64,000 bases of DNA, taken from Saprospiraceae bacterium (lineage in GTDB: Bacteria > Bacteroidota > Bacteroidia > Chitinophagales > Saprospiraceae). The stretch is taken from the NCBI GenBank assembly GCA_016722285.1, contig JADKGI010000001.1, positions 682,001-746,000 of the forward strand, given 5' to 3'. The position numbers and the translations under genes are program-made. Below the pieces are notes generated by a model. The model did not search any database, was not told the DNA's origin, and worked only from the letters and a program-made list of their open reading frames with translations. Shown here in pieces: positions 11,357-20,683 of this stretch (position 1 is the stretch's first letter; each line of letters starts with the position of its first letter).

Positions 11357-11599
11357 ACTTACTACAAAGTCACTAAAGATACAATGATGAGCATGGTTTT
11401 TTTGCCCCCCGGATATTAAATATCATTATGTCAATATGAAATATTAACCATATTGAAGCCCCACAAATGATATTTGTACATATAAAACACGGCATTCATT
11501 GATGGAAATATATCTTTTATTATAAAATATCTATTGCATGCAAAATCATATTATGATTATGGTATTCAGCATATGTTTATCCCAAAAAGCCCCACTGCT

Positions 11600-11622
11600 G
11601 GCGCAAGTTTGAAACTTGTGCC
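11600..11622. repeat. Downstream REP-like palindrome
   Basis: The arms GGCGCAAGTTT and AAACTTGTGCC pair over 11 positions with one G-T wobble and a single-base centre. It is 7 bases downstream of the transposase stop codon and is the inverted counterpart of the palindrome at 12374-12396. Confidence 0.8.
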
Positions 11623-11629
11623 TTTACCA

Positions 11630-12217
11630 CTAATAACTAAACACATAACCTTCAAGACTCCCAGGTCTTTCTAATATTTCTACATTAAGAATCCCTTTTA
11701 TACCTGCATAATCCCTGGCACTACTATGTAAATAATGCTCAGATTCGCTCACTATACCCGCTGCTAATGGATTATTATGTACATAATCGATTTTCTGAAA
11801 TGTTACTAATGGACTAAAAAGTTCGATAGGATGGTTATCTTGTTGCCAAAATTGATAATCTTTATTATTACTTTTCTTTTGTCCGGCATTGCGAAATATA
11901 CTCATCATCCATTCTTTTCTGCTTTCAGCAGGATTGTTTTCAATTGCTTCTATTAGTCTTTTAGATGTAAATTTTTTAAGGTCTCTCAATATATCTGAAT
12001 GGCTATATAATCCCGATCGGGAAAATACCAAATGGACGTGATTGCTCATCAAACACCATGCATGCAAATGGAGGCCTTTGTTTTGTTGACAATATTGGAT
12101 GCTTTCGCAGAATATATCCTTATAAAGAAGTCTCGTAAATACATCTACCCATGATACTGTAGCAAAACTAACGAAATACAATCCATCATTATCTAAAAAT
12201 TTATATTTAGTGCTCAT
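11630..12217 (-). CDS. REP-associated tyrosine transposase (IS200/Y1-like, HUH family)
   Basis: This 195-residue protein has the Y1 transposase fold. The HUH metal-binding pair lies in MSNHVHLVF (H60, H62), and the likely nucleophilic tyrosine is Y145 in KIDYVHNNPLAAGIV, the hallmark of the RAYT branch. CLMSNHVHL and WQQDNHPIEL are also typical. Such enzymes nick and join single-stranded DNA at hairpin-containing REP sequences, and two matching palindromes flank the gene. The frame is intact, so it may be active. It separates the glycan locus from the cytochrome-biogenesis genes and belongs functionally to neither. Confidence 0.9.
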   Translation of the reverse strand: MSTKYKFLDNDGLYFVSFATVSWVDVFTRLLYKDIFCESIQYCQQNKGLHLHAWCLMSNHVHLVFSRSGLYSHSDILRDLKKFTSKRLIEAIENNPAESRKEWMMSIFRNAGQKKSNNKDYQFWQQDNHPIELFSPLVTFQKIDYVHNNPLAAGIVSESEHYLHSSARDYAGIKGILNVEILERPGSLEGYVFSY

Positions 12218-12373
12218 CCATAAATAAATTTAACACACCGGTATTATCGACAAATATCTTCTTACAAAATTCCTACCAATATGTCTTTGTTGTAAGTCCA
12301 AATGATAATAAATGATGACAAGCTCAGGTTATTGTCTGTATTAAACTTTGACAGAACTTGGTATGAGTCTTTA

Positions 12374-12396
12374 GGCACAAGTTTGAAACTTGCGCC
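12374..12396. repeat. Upstream REP-like palindrome
   Basis: The arms GGCACAAGTTT and AAACTTGCGCC pair with one mismatch (A-C) on this strand. The unit lies 157 bases before the transposase start and is an inverted copy of the palindrome at 11600-11622, with further identity through AGCAG to 12401. Confidence 0.8.
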
Positions 12397-12464
12397 AGCA
12401 GGGAATTAATTAAAAAAGGGAACAAAATCTGTTCCATTCTGATTAACCAACTAATACATTTGTT

Positions 12465-12725
12465 TTAAAAAACCTTTCTGTTGTCTCCGCGTGACATTCT
12501 TCCTTCTCCCGGGGTAAACTGACCTCTGCCAGCTGCTCCTTTTCTCATCTTTTTGTTTTTATGCTTGTGATGTTTTTTACAGTTTTTTTCATTTTTTTCA
12601 TTTCTGAATTCGCTTCTCTCAGTCCTTCGCTGATCTGATTTGTTTCTTCCTGCAATATTCTGAGCATCAACTCCCTGTAGTAATCCGAAGAAGAACAGGA
12701 AAACAATTAATAATGACTTTTTCAT
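12465..12725 (-). CDS. Small secreted, very basic protein of unknown function
   Basis: An 86-residue ORF starts with a clear signal peptide (MKKSLLIVFLFFFGLLQGVDA, cut near residue 21). The mature part of about 65 residues is almost entirely charged, rich in Lys, Arg, His and Glu (for example KHHKHKNKKMRKGAAGRGQF). I do not recognise a family. A low-complexity basic tail after an export signal could bind nucleic acid, polyphosphate or metal, but this is speculation. It stands alone between the transposase unit and the heme exporter genes, in the same direction. Confidence 0.6.
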   Translation of the reverse strand: MKKSLLIVFLFFFGLLQGVDAQNIAGRNKSDQRRTERSEFRNEKNEKNCKKHHKHKNKKMRKGAAGRGQFTPGEGRMSRGDNRKVF

Positions 12726-12844
12726 TTTTCAAAGATTTAGTGTGAATAAATATTTGACCTTTGGACAAGGGATCGTCCATCTGGTTTAAAATGCTTTTAC
12801 AACCTTAACTTTATTTTAACCTCAATGCCTGAATTTGGGTTAAA

Positions 12845-13900
12845 TCACCTGTTTTTTTGCAGAAGAATTTTGTCTTTGAGCCTTTCATATCTTGTCAGCA
12901 ACGACGACATCCAGGTTCCAAGTAATATTAGAGCGATAATAGAAGGATAGAAAAATAGTCTCAGTGTGTTGTCGAGATCCTCACCTCCAAGTGCCGGATT
13001 ACCTCCATTGCCGGGATGCAGACTGTCTGTAAGTCTGGGTATCACAAAAACAAGTGGTATCAATGCCAGAAAAGCAAATATAGAGTAGGCTGCTGACATT
13101 TTTGCTCTTTTGTCATGATCAGATGACGAACCGCGTAAAACCAGATATGCCAGATAAATGAGCATGGCAACAGCGGTCATATTGAGTTTTACATCTGTAG
13201 TCCAGAATGTATTCCAGGTAAATTTTGCCCAGATTGATCCGGTGATAAGTCCGAAAACTCCATACATAATGGCTATGCGGTTGAAAGAAGATGACCTTAT
13301 ATCGTGGTCGTATTTTCCGGTTCTGAGATATTGGATAGCATGATAGAGCCCGGCGATGAGCAGCGTGAACATAGCAAACCATAAAGCCACATGGAAAAAT
13401 GTATTTCTTATAGTCTCATTCAAAATATTTCTGTACGGAAATCTGATGCCTTTGGCGGTATTAAAACTATGCATTCCCGCCTCAGTCCACATTTCCCGGG
13501 ATGCCGGTATGGTGTCTGATATGGTAATAAATACAGCATTGGGTTGTACAAAAGCGCCGTCCGTCTCATTGTCAAAAACCAGCGTCATAGGTCTTACTTT
13601 GCCATCACCCGGAAATGAAGTGGGTATATCAAATGTCAATCGGACAACATTATCTGACTCAGGATTTATTTGTATCGCTCTTACAGCATTTACGGAGTCA
13701 AGTTTTAGCCAGGCGCGGTTCTTTAAAGCAGCGGCAAAATGGGTGTTGTACCCGGTTATTGTCAGATTTAATTTCTCTCCGCTTTGCGCATGATTCGGAT
13801 TGGACGCGGTAATCCCGGGCCTCAATGCAACGGTCATACCTCCGATGAGAACATAAATGAAGATAATTGCTCCTGATATTTTCCACCACAGACCTTTCAT
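12845..13900 (-). CDS. ccmC: CcmC/CcsA-type heme export protein for cytochrome c biogenesis
   Basis: The C-terminal half has several membrane helices and the tryptophan-rich heme-handling segment (GSIWAKFTWNTFWTTDVK). Conserved His residues lie nearby (FFHVALWF, GLYHAI). The N-terminal half starts with one helix (WWKISGAIIFIYVLIGGM) and then a periplasmic domain of about 130 residues with a beta-sandwich look (GEKLNLTITGYNTHF), as in Bacteroidota CcmC/CcsA proteins. The protein passes heme to the CcmE chaperone. ATG at 13900 is chosen because MKGLWWKISG matches the family start and sits 11 bases after the ccmB stop; ATG at 13924 would overlap ccmB. Confidence 0.85.
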   Translation of the reverse strand: MKGLWWKISGAIIFIYVLIGGMTVALRPGITASNPNHAQSGEKLNLTITGYNTHFAAALKNRAWLKLDSVNAVRAIQINPESDNVVRLTFDIPTSFPGDGKVRPMTLVFDNETDGAFVQPNAVFITISDTIPASREMWTEAGMHSFNTAKGIRFPYRNILNETIRNTFFHVALWFAMFTLLIAGLYHAIQYLRTGKYDHDIRSSSFNRIAIMYGVFGLITGSIWAKFTWNTFWTTDVKLNMTAVAMLIYLAYLVLRGSSSDHDKRAKMSAAYSIFAFLALIPLVFVIPRLTDSLHPGNGGNPALGGEDLDNTLRLFFYPSIIALILLGTWMSSLLTRYERLKDKILLQKNR

Positions 13901-13911
13901 TTCTTGTAAAT

Positions 13912-14567
13912 TTAAGACTTCCATAAAGCCGGAAACAACAACAGCATTGCTCCGAATAAGATACTATCAACACCCAGTAATAACCATACGTCCTGCATAA
14001 TCGCAGTATCTGTCAGCAATCGTACACTAACAGCGGTAATTTTCAGTAAAAGTAAAACAATCGGCAATACCAGGGGTAAAGCTAAAATTGACATCAGCGT
14101 TGCATTACCATTGTTTGAAGCTGATATCACAGATACAAAAGTAAATACAACTGAAATCCCGAATATCCCGGAAACGGATCCTATTAAAAAAGTGATAAAT
14201 CCCGTACCGGAAATCCCGAAAATACACCCAGGAAAATCAGGATTATTGCAAAAATAAAGCAAAGAAAAACAAAATTATAAAGCAGCTTGGCGAGTATAAG
14301 ATCAATCGGGTCAAAAAGCGTGTAGTAGTACAGATATGTCTCTTTCTTTTCCTGAAGAAAACTTTTCACGACAGCGTTGAGGCCCGCAAAGAGCATGATT
14401 ATCCAGATCAGGATGGTCCACTCCCTCGGAGAAATACTATTAAAAGATTTATAAATGATAAAAACTGTGGTGGCCGCAAATAAAAATATGCCGCCTATAG
14501 CAAACTTCTGTCTGAATTCAACAGATAGCTCTTTAATAAAAATATCTTTTACCCTTGCTACATTCAT
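13912..14567 (-). CDS. ccmB: Heme exporter protein CcmB, interrupted by a one-base frameshift
   Basis: The first frame (14567-14184) gives MNVARVKDIFIKELSVEFRQ and helices typical of CcmB (FLQEKKETYLYYYTLFDPID). The second (ending at 13912) gives LIGSVSGIFGISVVFTFVSV and the C-terminal helices. The frame changes in the A6 run at 14186-14191 (T6 on the coding strand); seven Ts join RDLSLF to LIGSVSG and give about 219 residues, the normal CcmB length. CcmB is the membrane permease that works with ATPase CcmA and with CcmC. ccmA is not in the window. The ccmC gene follows 11 bases later. Confidence 0.88.
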
Positions 14568-14651
14568 ATACGAAACGGAGCAAAGGTAAAAGATTTTGTC
14601 GTTAAATTTTATTCAGGAAAAATATAATGTCATTAAAGGAACCCTACATGT

Positions 14652-16454
14652 TTAAAAACAATATTCGCCTGCTTCGATTAGGGTATCTGCTATTTTTCTG
14701 CGGTTTTCCTTCACATTCTGCAGCGGATATTTTATATATTTCCTCAATCCTGAAATGAATCCGGGCTGAAGGTCAGGAGATATAAATGATGCGATGGCAT
14801 CAGTAGCCTGCTTGGTTACTCTGCCCGAAGCATCATGCAGATAAGTACTCAAAATGGCATTATAGGGAATGATATTTTTGTCAGGATGATTTTCAGCGAT
14901 TTTCTGAACCCGCATCAGGGTGCTTTCTGCATTAAAAATCTCAATTATTATGTCTGCCATATTTATTAATATTTCCTGCTCTGATTTAAGGTCAAGTTTT
15001 CCACCCATAGCCTGCTGTGCAGCAGATCCCAAAAGCATGATGAGTATTTTCTTAAAATTTGAAACAGCAGTTTCTTCTGCTCTGTAGTCACCTGTAAAGG
15101 TACCGCCGGTAGTTGATCCGTTTATCAGTTCGTTTTGTACTTCCATACCTGGGGTCATCAGATCCAGCTCGCCTTTCATGGCATTTTTTAGTATGGTACT
15201 CAGGATGACCATCCTGTTTATTTCATTTGTACCTTCGAAGATGCGGTTGATCCTGGAGTCTCTGTATGCTCTGGCAATGGCTCCTTCTTCTGAATAGCCC
15301 ATCCCACCATAAATCTGAACGGCCTCATCTACAACGTAATCCAATGTCTCCGATCCTATTATTTTAATAATGGAGCATTCTATTGCATACTCCTCAGCTG
15401 CATCTCTTTTGGAGGTGGCGAAATCTGCTCCCGCGGCTGCCAACTCTTCTTCAGATTCCTGTATAAGCTGTGCTGTTCGATAAGTGGCCGTTTCAGTGAC
15501 AAAAGTCCGGATTGCCTGTTCAGCCAGCTTATACTTAATGGCTCCAAACGAAGCGATTGGTTTCTTAAATTGCTCTCTTTCGATGGCGTATTTGATAGAA
15601 ACGTCCAGTATCTTTTTACATCCACCCAAACATGATGCCCCAAGTTTGAATCTTCCTGTATTGAGTACATTGAATGCTATCAGGTGACCCTTTCCGATTT
15701 CACCAAGAAGATTTTCTACAGGTACTTTGACATTTTCCATAAAAACCTGTCTGGTGGAAGATCCCTTGATACCCAGTTTTTTTTCTTCAGCACCCAGTGT
15801 AAATCCTTCCAAACCTTTTTCAAGGAGAAAACCGGTAAACTTATTTCCATCTACCTGGGCAAATACGGTAAACAAATCTGCAAATCCGGCATTGGTTATC
15901 CACATTTTCTGGCCGTTGAGTATATAGTGTGTACCTTCAGCATTCAGCACTGCAGTAGATTTTGCGGCCAAAGCATCCGAACCACTGGATGGTTCTGTCA
16001 GGCAGTAACTGGCTTTAAGTTCTCCGGTAATGAGTTTCGGCAGGTATTTTCTTTTCTGGTCTTCAGTACCATAGTACAATATCGGTAACATACCTATTCC
16101 GGTATGTGCATTATAACTTACACTGAATGAACCGGATGGGCCGACTTCTTCTCCTATTAATGTATTGGTGATATATCCAAGATGACTACCCCCATATTCT
16201 TCCGGCATATGTGTACCTAAAAGGCCAAGTGAAGCAAATATGTCCAACCTGGAAGGAATGAGACCTTCTTCCAGTTTTTCTATGCGGTCGGTTATGGGCA
16301 TGATGTCCTGCTCAACGAAAGTCCTGACGGTCTCTTTTACCATAAGTTGCTCTTCGTTGAATTCTTCAGGAATAAACATTTCCTGATGTAGAGAGTCTTT
16401 TATAAGAAATTCTCCGCCTTTTAATACTTTCTTTTCGATAATGGATGATGACAT
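14652..16454 (-). CDS. Acyl-CoA dehydrogenase
   Basis: A complete 600-residue FAD-dependent acyl-CoA dehydrogenase that oxidises acyl-CoA to trans-2-enoyl-CoA. The N-terminal helical domain (EEQLMVKETVRTFVEQDI), the central beta domain (CLTEPSSGSDA, LNGQKMWITNAGFADLFTVF) and the C-terminal helices (YGGMGYSEEGAIARAYRDSR) are all present. The catalytic Glu is in IFEGTNEINR. An extra C-terminal helical region of about 170 residues makes it longer than MCAD and similar to VLCAD/ACAD9-type enzymes of Bacteroidota. No other beta-oxidation gene is adjacent. A strong promoter with a palindrome lies directly upstream. Confidence 0.93.
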   Translation of the reverse strand: MSSSIIEKKVLKGGEFLIKDSLHQEMFIPEEFNEEQLMVKETVRTFVEQDIMPITDRIEKLEEGLIPSRLDIFASLGLLGTHMPEEYGGSHLGYITNTLIGEEVGPSGSFSVSYNAHTGIGMLPILYYGTEDQKRKYLPKLITGELKASYCLTEPSSGSDALAAKSTAVLNAEGTHYILNGQKMWITNAGFADLFTVFAQVDGNKFTGFLLEKGLEGFTLGAEEKKLGIKGSSTRQVFMENVKVPVENLLGEIGKGHLIAFNVLNTGRFKLGASCLGGCKKILDVSIKYAIEREQFKKPIASFGAIKYKLAEQAIRTFVTETATYRTAQLIQESEEELAAAGADFATSKRDAAEEYAIECSIIKIIGSETLDYVVDEAVQIYGGMGYSEEGAIARAYRDSRINRIFEGTNEINRMVILSTILKNAMKGELDLMTPGMEVQNELINGSTTGGTFTGDYRAEETAVSNFKKILIMLLGSAAQQAMGGKLDLKSEQEILINMADIIIEIFNAESTLMRVQKIAENHPDKNIIPYNAILSTYLHDASGRVTKQATDAIASFISPDLQPGFISGLRKYIKYPLQNVKENRRKIADTLIEAGEYCF

Positions 16455-16471
16455 GTTACAGTTAATTTTAA

Positions 16472-16511
16472 AATTTAACTCAAAGTTAAATTATTTATAA
16501 ATAACAGTCAA
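16472..16511 (-). promoter_or_regulatory. Promoter of the acyl-CoA dehydrogenase gene with an overlapping 9-base palindrome
   Basis: On the coding strand TTG (16511-16509), a 20-base spacer and TAACTTTG (16488-16481) match the Bacteroidota -33/-7 consensus. A perfect inverted repeat AATTTAACT-CAA-AGTTAAATT (16472-16492) covers the -7 box. A repressor binding there would block transcription; this is inference. Confidence 0.6.
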
Positions 16512-16773
16512 TAATATTTCGAATATTTTTTATTTTATGCACATATTCAGTATGTTACATGGAAGTGATTTCTATACTAAATGTTAAATAATTTGATAAA
16601 ATAAGTACAAGTTTGCCAAATATTATTTTTATTTGAATCGAATAATGCCCAAAGGTCAATATTGTATTTTGATTTTCTAAACCAGGGCTACGGAAAAGAA
16701 TTATAATTCAAAATTCGGTTATTCATTTTCAATAAAAAGAGGAATACGAGTATCTTTACAAAAAAAATGCTTT

Positions 16774-18387
16774 ATGAGACTTACCATATTTTGTTTGCTA
16801 TTGATAATACATGGTGAAGCTTATCTCCAAACTAACTTAACCACTTCAAATCTTCCCATTGTAATCATAAATACAAATGGTCAGGGAATACTTGATGAAC
16901 CCAAGATCACCGCTGATATGGGGATCATCTACAACGGGCCTGGAAAAGAAAACAAAATTACCGATGTGCAGAATGAATATAAGGGCAAGATAGGAATTGA
17001 ATTGAGGGGTTCGACATCACAGGGATTTCCAAAAAAACCATACGGTTTTGAAACTCGTGACAACACCGGAAATGATCTGAATGTAAGTCTCTTGGGCATG
17101 CCTAAAGAGAGTGACTGGACCCTAAATGCTACGTACAATGATAAATCCCTCATGAGAGATGGTCTTGCTTATATGTTTGCCGGATCATTTATGGAGTACG
17201 CACCTCGGGTCAGATACTGTGAGCTGGTGCTGAATGACAATTACCAAGGGGTGTATATGCTTATTGAAAAAATCAAGAGAGATAAAAACCGCGTGGATAT
17301 TGCCAAAATGGGAACCACAGATATAAGCGGAGATCCGTTAACAGGTGGATATATTATTAAATTAGACAAAACAACAGGTTCGGGAGGCGGACAAGGGTGG
17401 ACATCTTCTTTTGCTCCATATCCCGGAGCCTGGCAAACTACCTATTTTCAATATGAATATCCAAAGTCTGTGGATATAGTTGACCAACAGAAAACATATA
17501 TTAGAGGGTATGTCGAAGAAATGGAAAAGTCATTAGCAGGCACAGATTTTAGAGATCCTGACAAAGGTTTCCGAAAGTATATAGATACGACGGCTTTAAT
17601 GGACTATATTATCATAAATGAGCTCACCAAAAATCCGGACGCGTACAGGCTGAGTACTTTTTTTTACAAAGAAAGAGATAGTGATGGGGGAAAAATTAAA
17701 TTTGGTCCGGCATGGGATTACAATCTGGGCTTTGGGAATGTAGATTATTGTACCAAAGGAGATCCCGAAGGCCTGGTTTTATATAATTTTAATCAGGTCT
17801 GCCTGAACGATAACTGGGTAGTTCATTTCTGGTGGAAAAGATTTCTGGAAGATGCTACCTTTTATTCCAGTCTGAAACAAAGATGGAATACACTTCGGAA
17901 AAACCAGTTATCAGACAACAGAGTAAACTTTATGGTTGATTCGATATCAACGATGCTCAATGGAGCTCAGACAAGAAACTTTAATAAATGGCCGGTCCTT
18001 GGAATTTATGTCTGGCCTAATTATTACGTAGGTGCTAGCTATACTCAGGAAGTATCCTGGTTGAGTAAATGGCTCAAAGACCGGCTTGCATATCTGGATA
18101 GAATATGGTCGATTGCATCAGGTGGGTCAGATCCGGAAAAAAAAAATGAAATATTCGCTCACCCCAATCCTGTAAAAAATACTTTGTTTATCACTTTGCC
18201 CGAATTAGTGCCTGATAATTCAGATATATTTTTGACAAATATTGCTGGTAGGCCTGTACAGATTTCTACTTTTACCCGGGTCGGACGCAATATTGAAATG
18301 GATTTATCACAGGTTGTTCCGGGGTTTTATATCTTATTTGTACGTGACGGCAAAGAAATGATACCTTTCAAAATAGTCAAACAATAA
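16774..18387 (+). CDS. CotH kinase-like protein with T9SS sorting domain
   Basis: A 537-residue secreted protein with a signal peptide (MRLTIFCLLLIIHGEAYLQ). Residues about 50-420 form a CotH domain: IELRGSTSQGFPKKPYGFE, the dozen residues after WTLNATYNDKSLMRDGLAY, VYMLIEKIKRDKNRVDI, and the metal-binding signature IKFGPAWDYNLGFGN. CotH proteins are atypical protein kinases first known from spore coats. The last 80 residues are a T9SS type A sorting domain (HPNPVKNTLFITLPE, PGFYILFVRDG), so the enzyme is probably anchored outside the cell. Its TAA shares one base with the ATG of the following anion transporter. A weak -7-like box TATCTTTA lies at 16751. Confidence 0.9.
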   Translation: MRLTIFCLLLIIHGEAYLQTNLTTSNLPIVIINTNGQGILDEPKITADMGIIYNGPGKENKITDVQNEYKGKIGIELRGSTSQGFPKKPYGFETRDNTGNDLNVSLLGMPKESDWTLNATYNDKSLMRDGLAYMFAGSFMEYAPRVRYCELVLNDNYQGVYMLIEKIKRDKNRVDIAKMGTTDISGDPLTGGYIIKLDKTTGSGGGQGWTSSFAPYPGAWQTTYFQYEYPKSVDIVDQQKTYIRGYVEEMEKSLAGTDFRDPDKGFRKYIDTTALMDYIIINELTKNPDAYRLSTFFYKERDSDGGKIKFGPAWDYNLGFGNVDYCTKGDPEGLVLYNFNQVCLNDNWVVHFWWKRFLEDATFYSSLKQRWNTLRKNQLSDNRVNFMVDSISTMLNGAQTRNFNKWPVLGIYVWPNYYVGASYTQEVSWLSKWLKDRLAYLDRIWSIASGGSDPEKKNEIFAHPNPVKNTLFITLPELVPDNSDIFLTNIAGRPVQISTFTRVGRNIEMDLSQVVPGFYILFVRDGKEMIPFKIVKQ

Positions 18388-19853
18388 TGACAGGCTATAT
18401 GAAAGGTAAACATCTTTCACATACCCAGACCAATCTAACAATCATCTTGGGCTCAGTGGTTTTGGCGATTCTTTTTTATCATGCTAATATTTTTAAACTG
18501 GATCATGCCGGAATCAAGGTTTTATCAGTCGGTCTCCTGATGATCTTATTATGGGTGAGTGATGTTGTGCCTATGCCTGTGGTAGCAATTTTTCCATTAG
18601 TACTCTTTCCCATTTTAAAAATTAACGGAATAGAACAAACTGCCAAATCTTATGCAAATCCGGTCATATTTTTGTTTCTGGGAGGATTTGTCCTGGGGTT
18701 GGCCATTGAAAAATGGCATCTTCACAAAAGGATAGCTCTGAACATTATCAGAGCGACAGGTACCGGAGGGGACAGGATAGTACTCGGCTTTATATTGGCT
18801 ACAGGCCTGCTTAGTATGTGGCTGAGCAATACAGCAACCACTATGATGATGTTTCCCATTGCTGTATCTGTCATCTCTGTCATGTCTGAAAGAAAAAACC
18901 ACAATGGCAATCTGGCTTATTTTAATCTTACGATTATGCTGGCAATAGCTTATGCATCCAATATAGGAGGCATAGCTACCATCATAGGCACACCTCCCAA
19001 TGTAGCTTACATCGGATTTTTCAGAAACAAATATGGAATAGAAATTGATTTTATGAGCTGGATGGCATTGTGTCTTCCAATTGCTTTGTTGCTCCTGGCG
19101 GCATTATATATCGTAATGGTTAAATGGCTATATCCCAACAAAATTTCTTCCGATGCTGCTACTACATCGTTTATCAAACAGGAACTGGTTAATATGGGTC
19201 CAATGAGTATGGCAGAAAAAAGAGTACTGATAGTTTTTCTTGCTACTGCATGTTTATGGATATTCAGATCCCTTATCAATGATATTCAACCCTTTTTTAA
19301 GCTGGATGACACTATAATTGCATTAATAGGAGCCATAATCATGTTTGTGATTCCATCGGGCATGCAAATATCCGAAGATAAACCTATCCTCCTGTGGAGC
19401 GATACAAATAAGTTGGCATGGGGTATTTTATTACTTTTTGGCGGGGGCATAGCCCTTGCTGATGCGTTGGAAAATGCGGGCATCATTGCAGCCTTAGGAC
19501 ACTGGCTGGCTGAGTTTTCGTCAGGAGTTTGGATTATGGTGTTTATGATTACAGTTATATCCATATTTATGAGTGAAGTCATGAGTAATGTGGCGCAAGT
19601 TATTGTATTTGCACCCGTTGTCACTTCACTGGCAGAAGCGATGCAGGTCAATCCTCTCTTATTTGGGATACCTATGACTCTGGCTGCGAGCTGCGCAGGT
19701 ATGCTGCCCATGGGAACCCCGCCAAATGCCATTGTTTTTGGCAGCAATCATATCAGGATGATAGATATGATAAAGATAGGATTTGTGATGAATATCATTG
19801 CCATCATTTTGATTTGTCTGTTTGTCTGGTATTTGGTGCCGGTGATATTTTAG
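18387..19853 (+). CDS. DASS/SLC13-family anion:sodium symporter
   Basis: This 488-residue inner membrane protein has about 12 helices and the two family signatures: LSNTATTMMMFPIAVSV with an SNT motif in the first half and MSNVAQVIVFAPVVTSLAEA in the second. GIATIIGTPPNVAYIGF and GMLPMGTPPNAIVFGS are the paired hairpin regions. The family moves dicarboxylates, citrate, sulfate or phosphate with Na+; the substrate cannot be called. The ATG at 18387 overlaps the stop of the CotH gene by one base, suggesting coupled translation; an alternative ATG four codons later (MKGKHLS) is also plausible. Confidence 0.93.
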   Translation: MTGYMKGKHLSHTQTNLTIILGSVVLAILFYHANIFKLDHAGIKVLSVGLLMILLWVSDVVPMPVVAIFPLVLFPILKINGIEQTAKSYANPVIFLFLGGFVLGLAIEKWHLHKRIALNIIRATGTGGDRIVLGFILATGLLSMWLSNTATTMMMFPIAVSVISVMSERKNHNGNLAYFNLTIMLAIAYASNIGGIATIIGTPPNVAYIGFFRNKYGIEIDFMSWMALCLPIALLLLAALYIVMVKWLYPNKISSDAATTSFIKQELVNMGPMSMAEKRVLIVFLATACLWIFRSLINDIQPFFKLDDTIIALIGAIIMFVIPSGMQISEDKPILLWSDTNKLAWGILLLFGGGIALADALENAGIIAALGHWLAEFSSGVWIMVFMITVISIFMSEVMSNVAQVIVFAPVVTSLAEAMQVNPLLFGIPMTLAASCAGMLPMGTPPNAIVFGSNHIRMIDMIKIGFVMNIIAIILICLFVWYLVPVIF

Positions 19854-20023
19854 TATAATGATTTCTTAATGCCAATCGTTTATACGTGGAAATAGTTTAT
19901 GTATAATCAATCTCAATAAAAAAGTACTCTATTTTAGCCTTTTATAGCAAATGCTTAAATAACTACCCATAATGTCTTTTAATTTTTACAAAATGTAATT
20001 TAATCGCTTCAATAAATCAGGAT

Positions 20024-20533
20024 ATGAAATTTGATGCTTCCCTGGACATCCGGGCTAAACTTACCTCTATCGGTGTAGTTATCTTATTTGTATTAATAAT
20101 GTATTTCCAAATAGGATGGATTGACCGGGATGGTGCAATTGTGCCCTATATGACAGCCGGTGTATTTATTATCATTTTGAGCGGCACCTTTATTTTCAGG
20201 CCTCTTTACTATTCATTGACCAATCAGGATATAATTATTAACAGGCCAGTAGTAAATGTGGTCATATCACGTGAGCATATCAATAGTATCAGAATGTTAG
20301 AGCCTGGATCACTGAATTGGTCATTAAGGACATTTGGCGTAGGAGGACTGTTTGGTTATTTTGGCAAATTTTATAAATCAGGACTGGGAAATATGACCTG
20401 GTACGCCACCAGAAAGTATCCCGCTATCCTATTACTAACCAATGATGACAAAAGAATAGTAATTACGCCCGATGATCCTGAAAAATTTATTGAATATTAT
20501 CAGCAACGCCACCAAAAAACTCAAATTGATTAA
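20024..20533 (+). CDS. Membrane protein with bacterial PH domain
   Basis: A 169-residue protein has two N-terminal membrane helices (SIGVVILFVLIMYFQIGW and MTAGVFIIILSGTFIF) followed by a small beta-rich domain (FRPLYYSLTNQDIIINRP, AILLLTNDDKRIVITPDDPE) that ends in a helix (EKFIEYYQQR). This is the layout of bacterial PH-domain (bPH) proteins, whose role is mostly unknown. It is a single gene after the DASS transporter with a 170-base gap and no clear operon partner. Confidence 0.7.
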   Translation: MKFDASLDIRAKLTSIGVVILFVLIMYFQIGWIDRDGAIVPYMTAGVFIIILSGTFIFRPLYYSLTNQDIIINRPVVNVVISREHINSIRMLEPGSLNWSLRTFGVGGLFGYFGKFYKSGLGNMTWYATRKYPAILLLTNDDKRIVITPDDPEKFIEYYQQRHQKTQID

Positions 20534-20683
20534 CTTACAAATTGTTATCATTCTTTTGCAAAAGACAGAGACGATAAAGAAAGAAAACGATTGCGGAAAC
20601 GATTTTTACAACAGAATATATGTTTTTGAATGCCCTTTAAATGCAATAAAATATTTTGAAGAATTCCTAACTTTAGCAAAATA

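Larger units (their letters stand above)
11595..12401. mobile_element. REP-type unit: tyrosine transposase gene framed by inverted palindromes
   Basis: A 29-base segment at 12373-12401 and the reverse complement of 11595-11623 match at 28 of 29 positions. Each copy is itself a palindrome that can fold into an 11-pair hairpin. The transposase gene lies between them with no other gene. This is the arrangement expected of a RAYT with its REP/BIME partners, or of a single-gene IS200-like unit. Both palindromes end in CTGCTGG or its complement on the outer or inner side in mirrored orientation. Confidence 0.75.

Noticed and set aside
13119..13382. Several 60-150 codon frames overlapping ccmC on both strands
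   Set aside because: They lie inside the ccmC coding sequence, have no family features, and fit the shadow pattern of a membrane protein gene.
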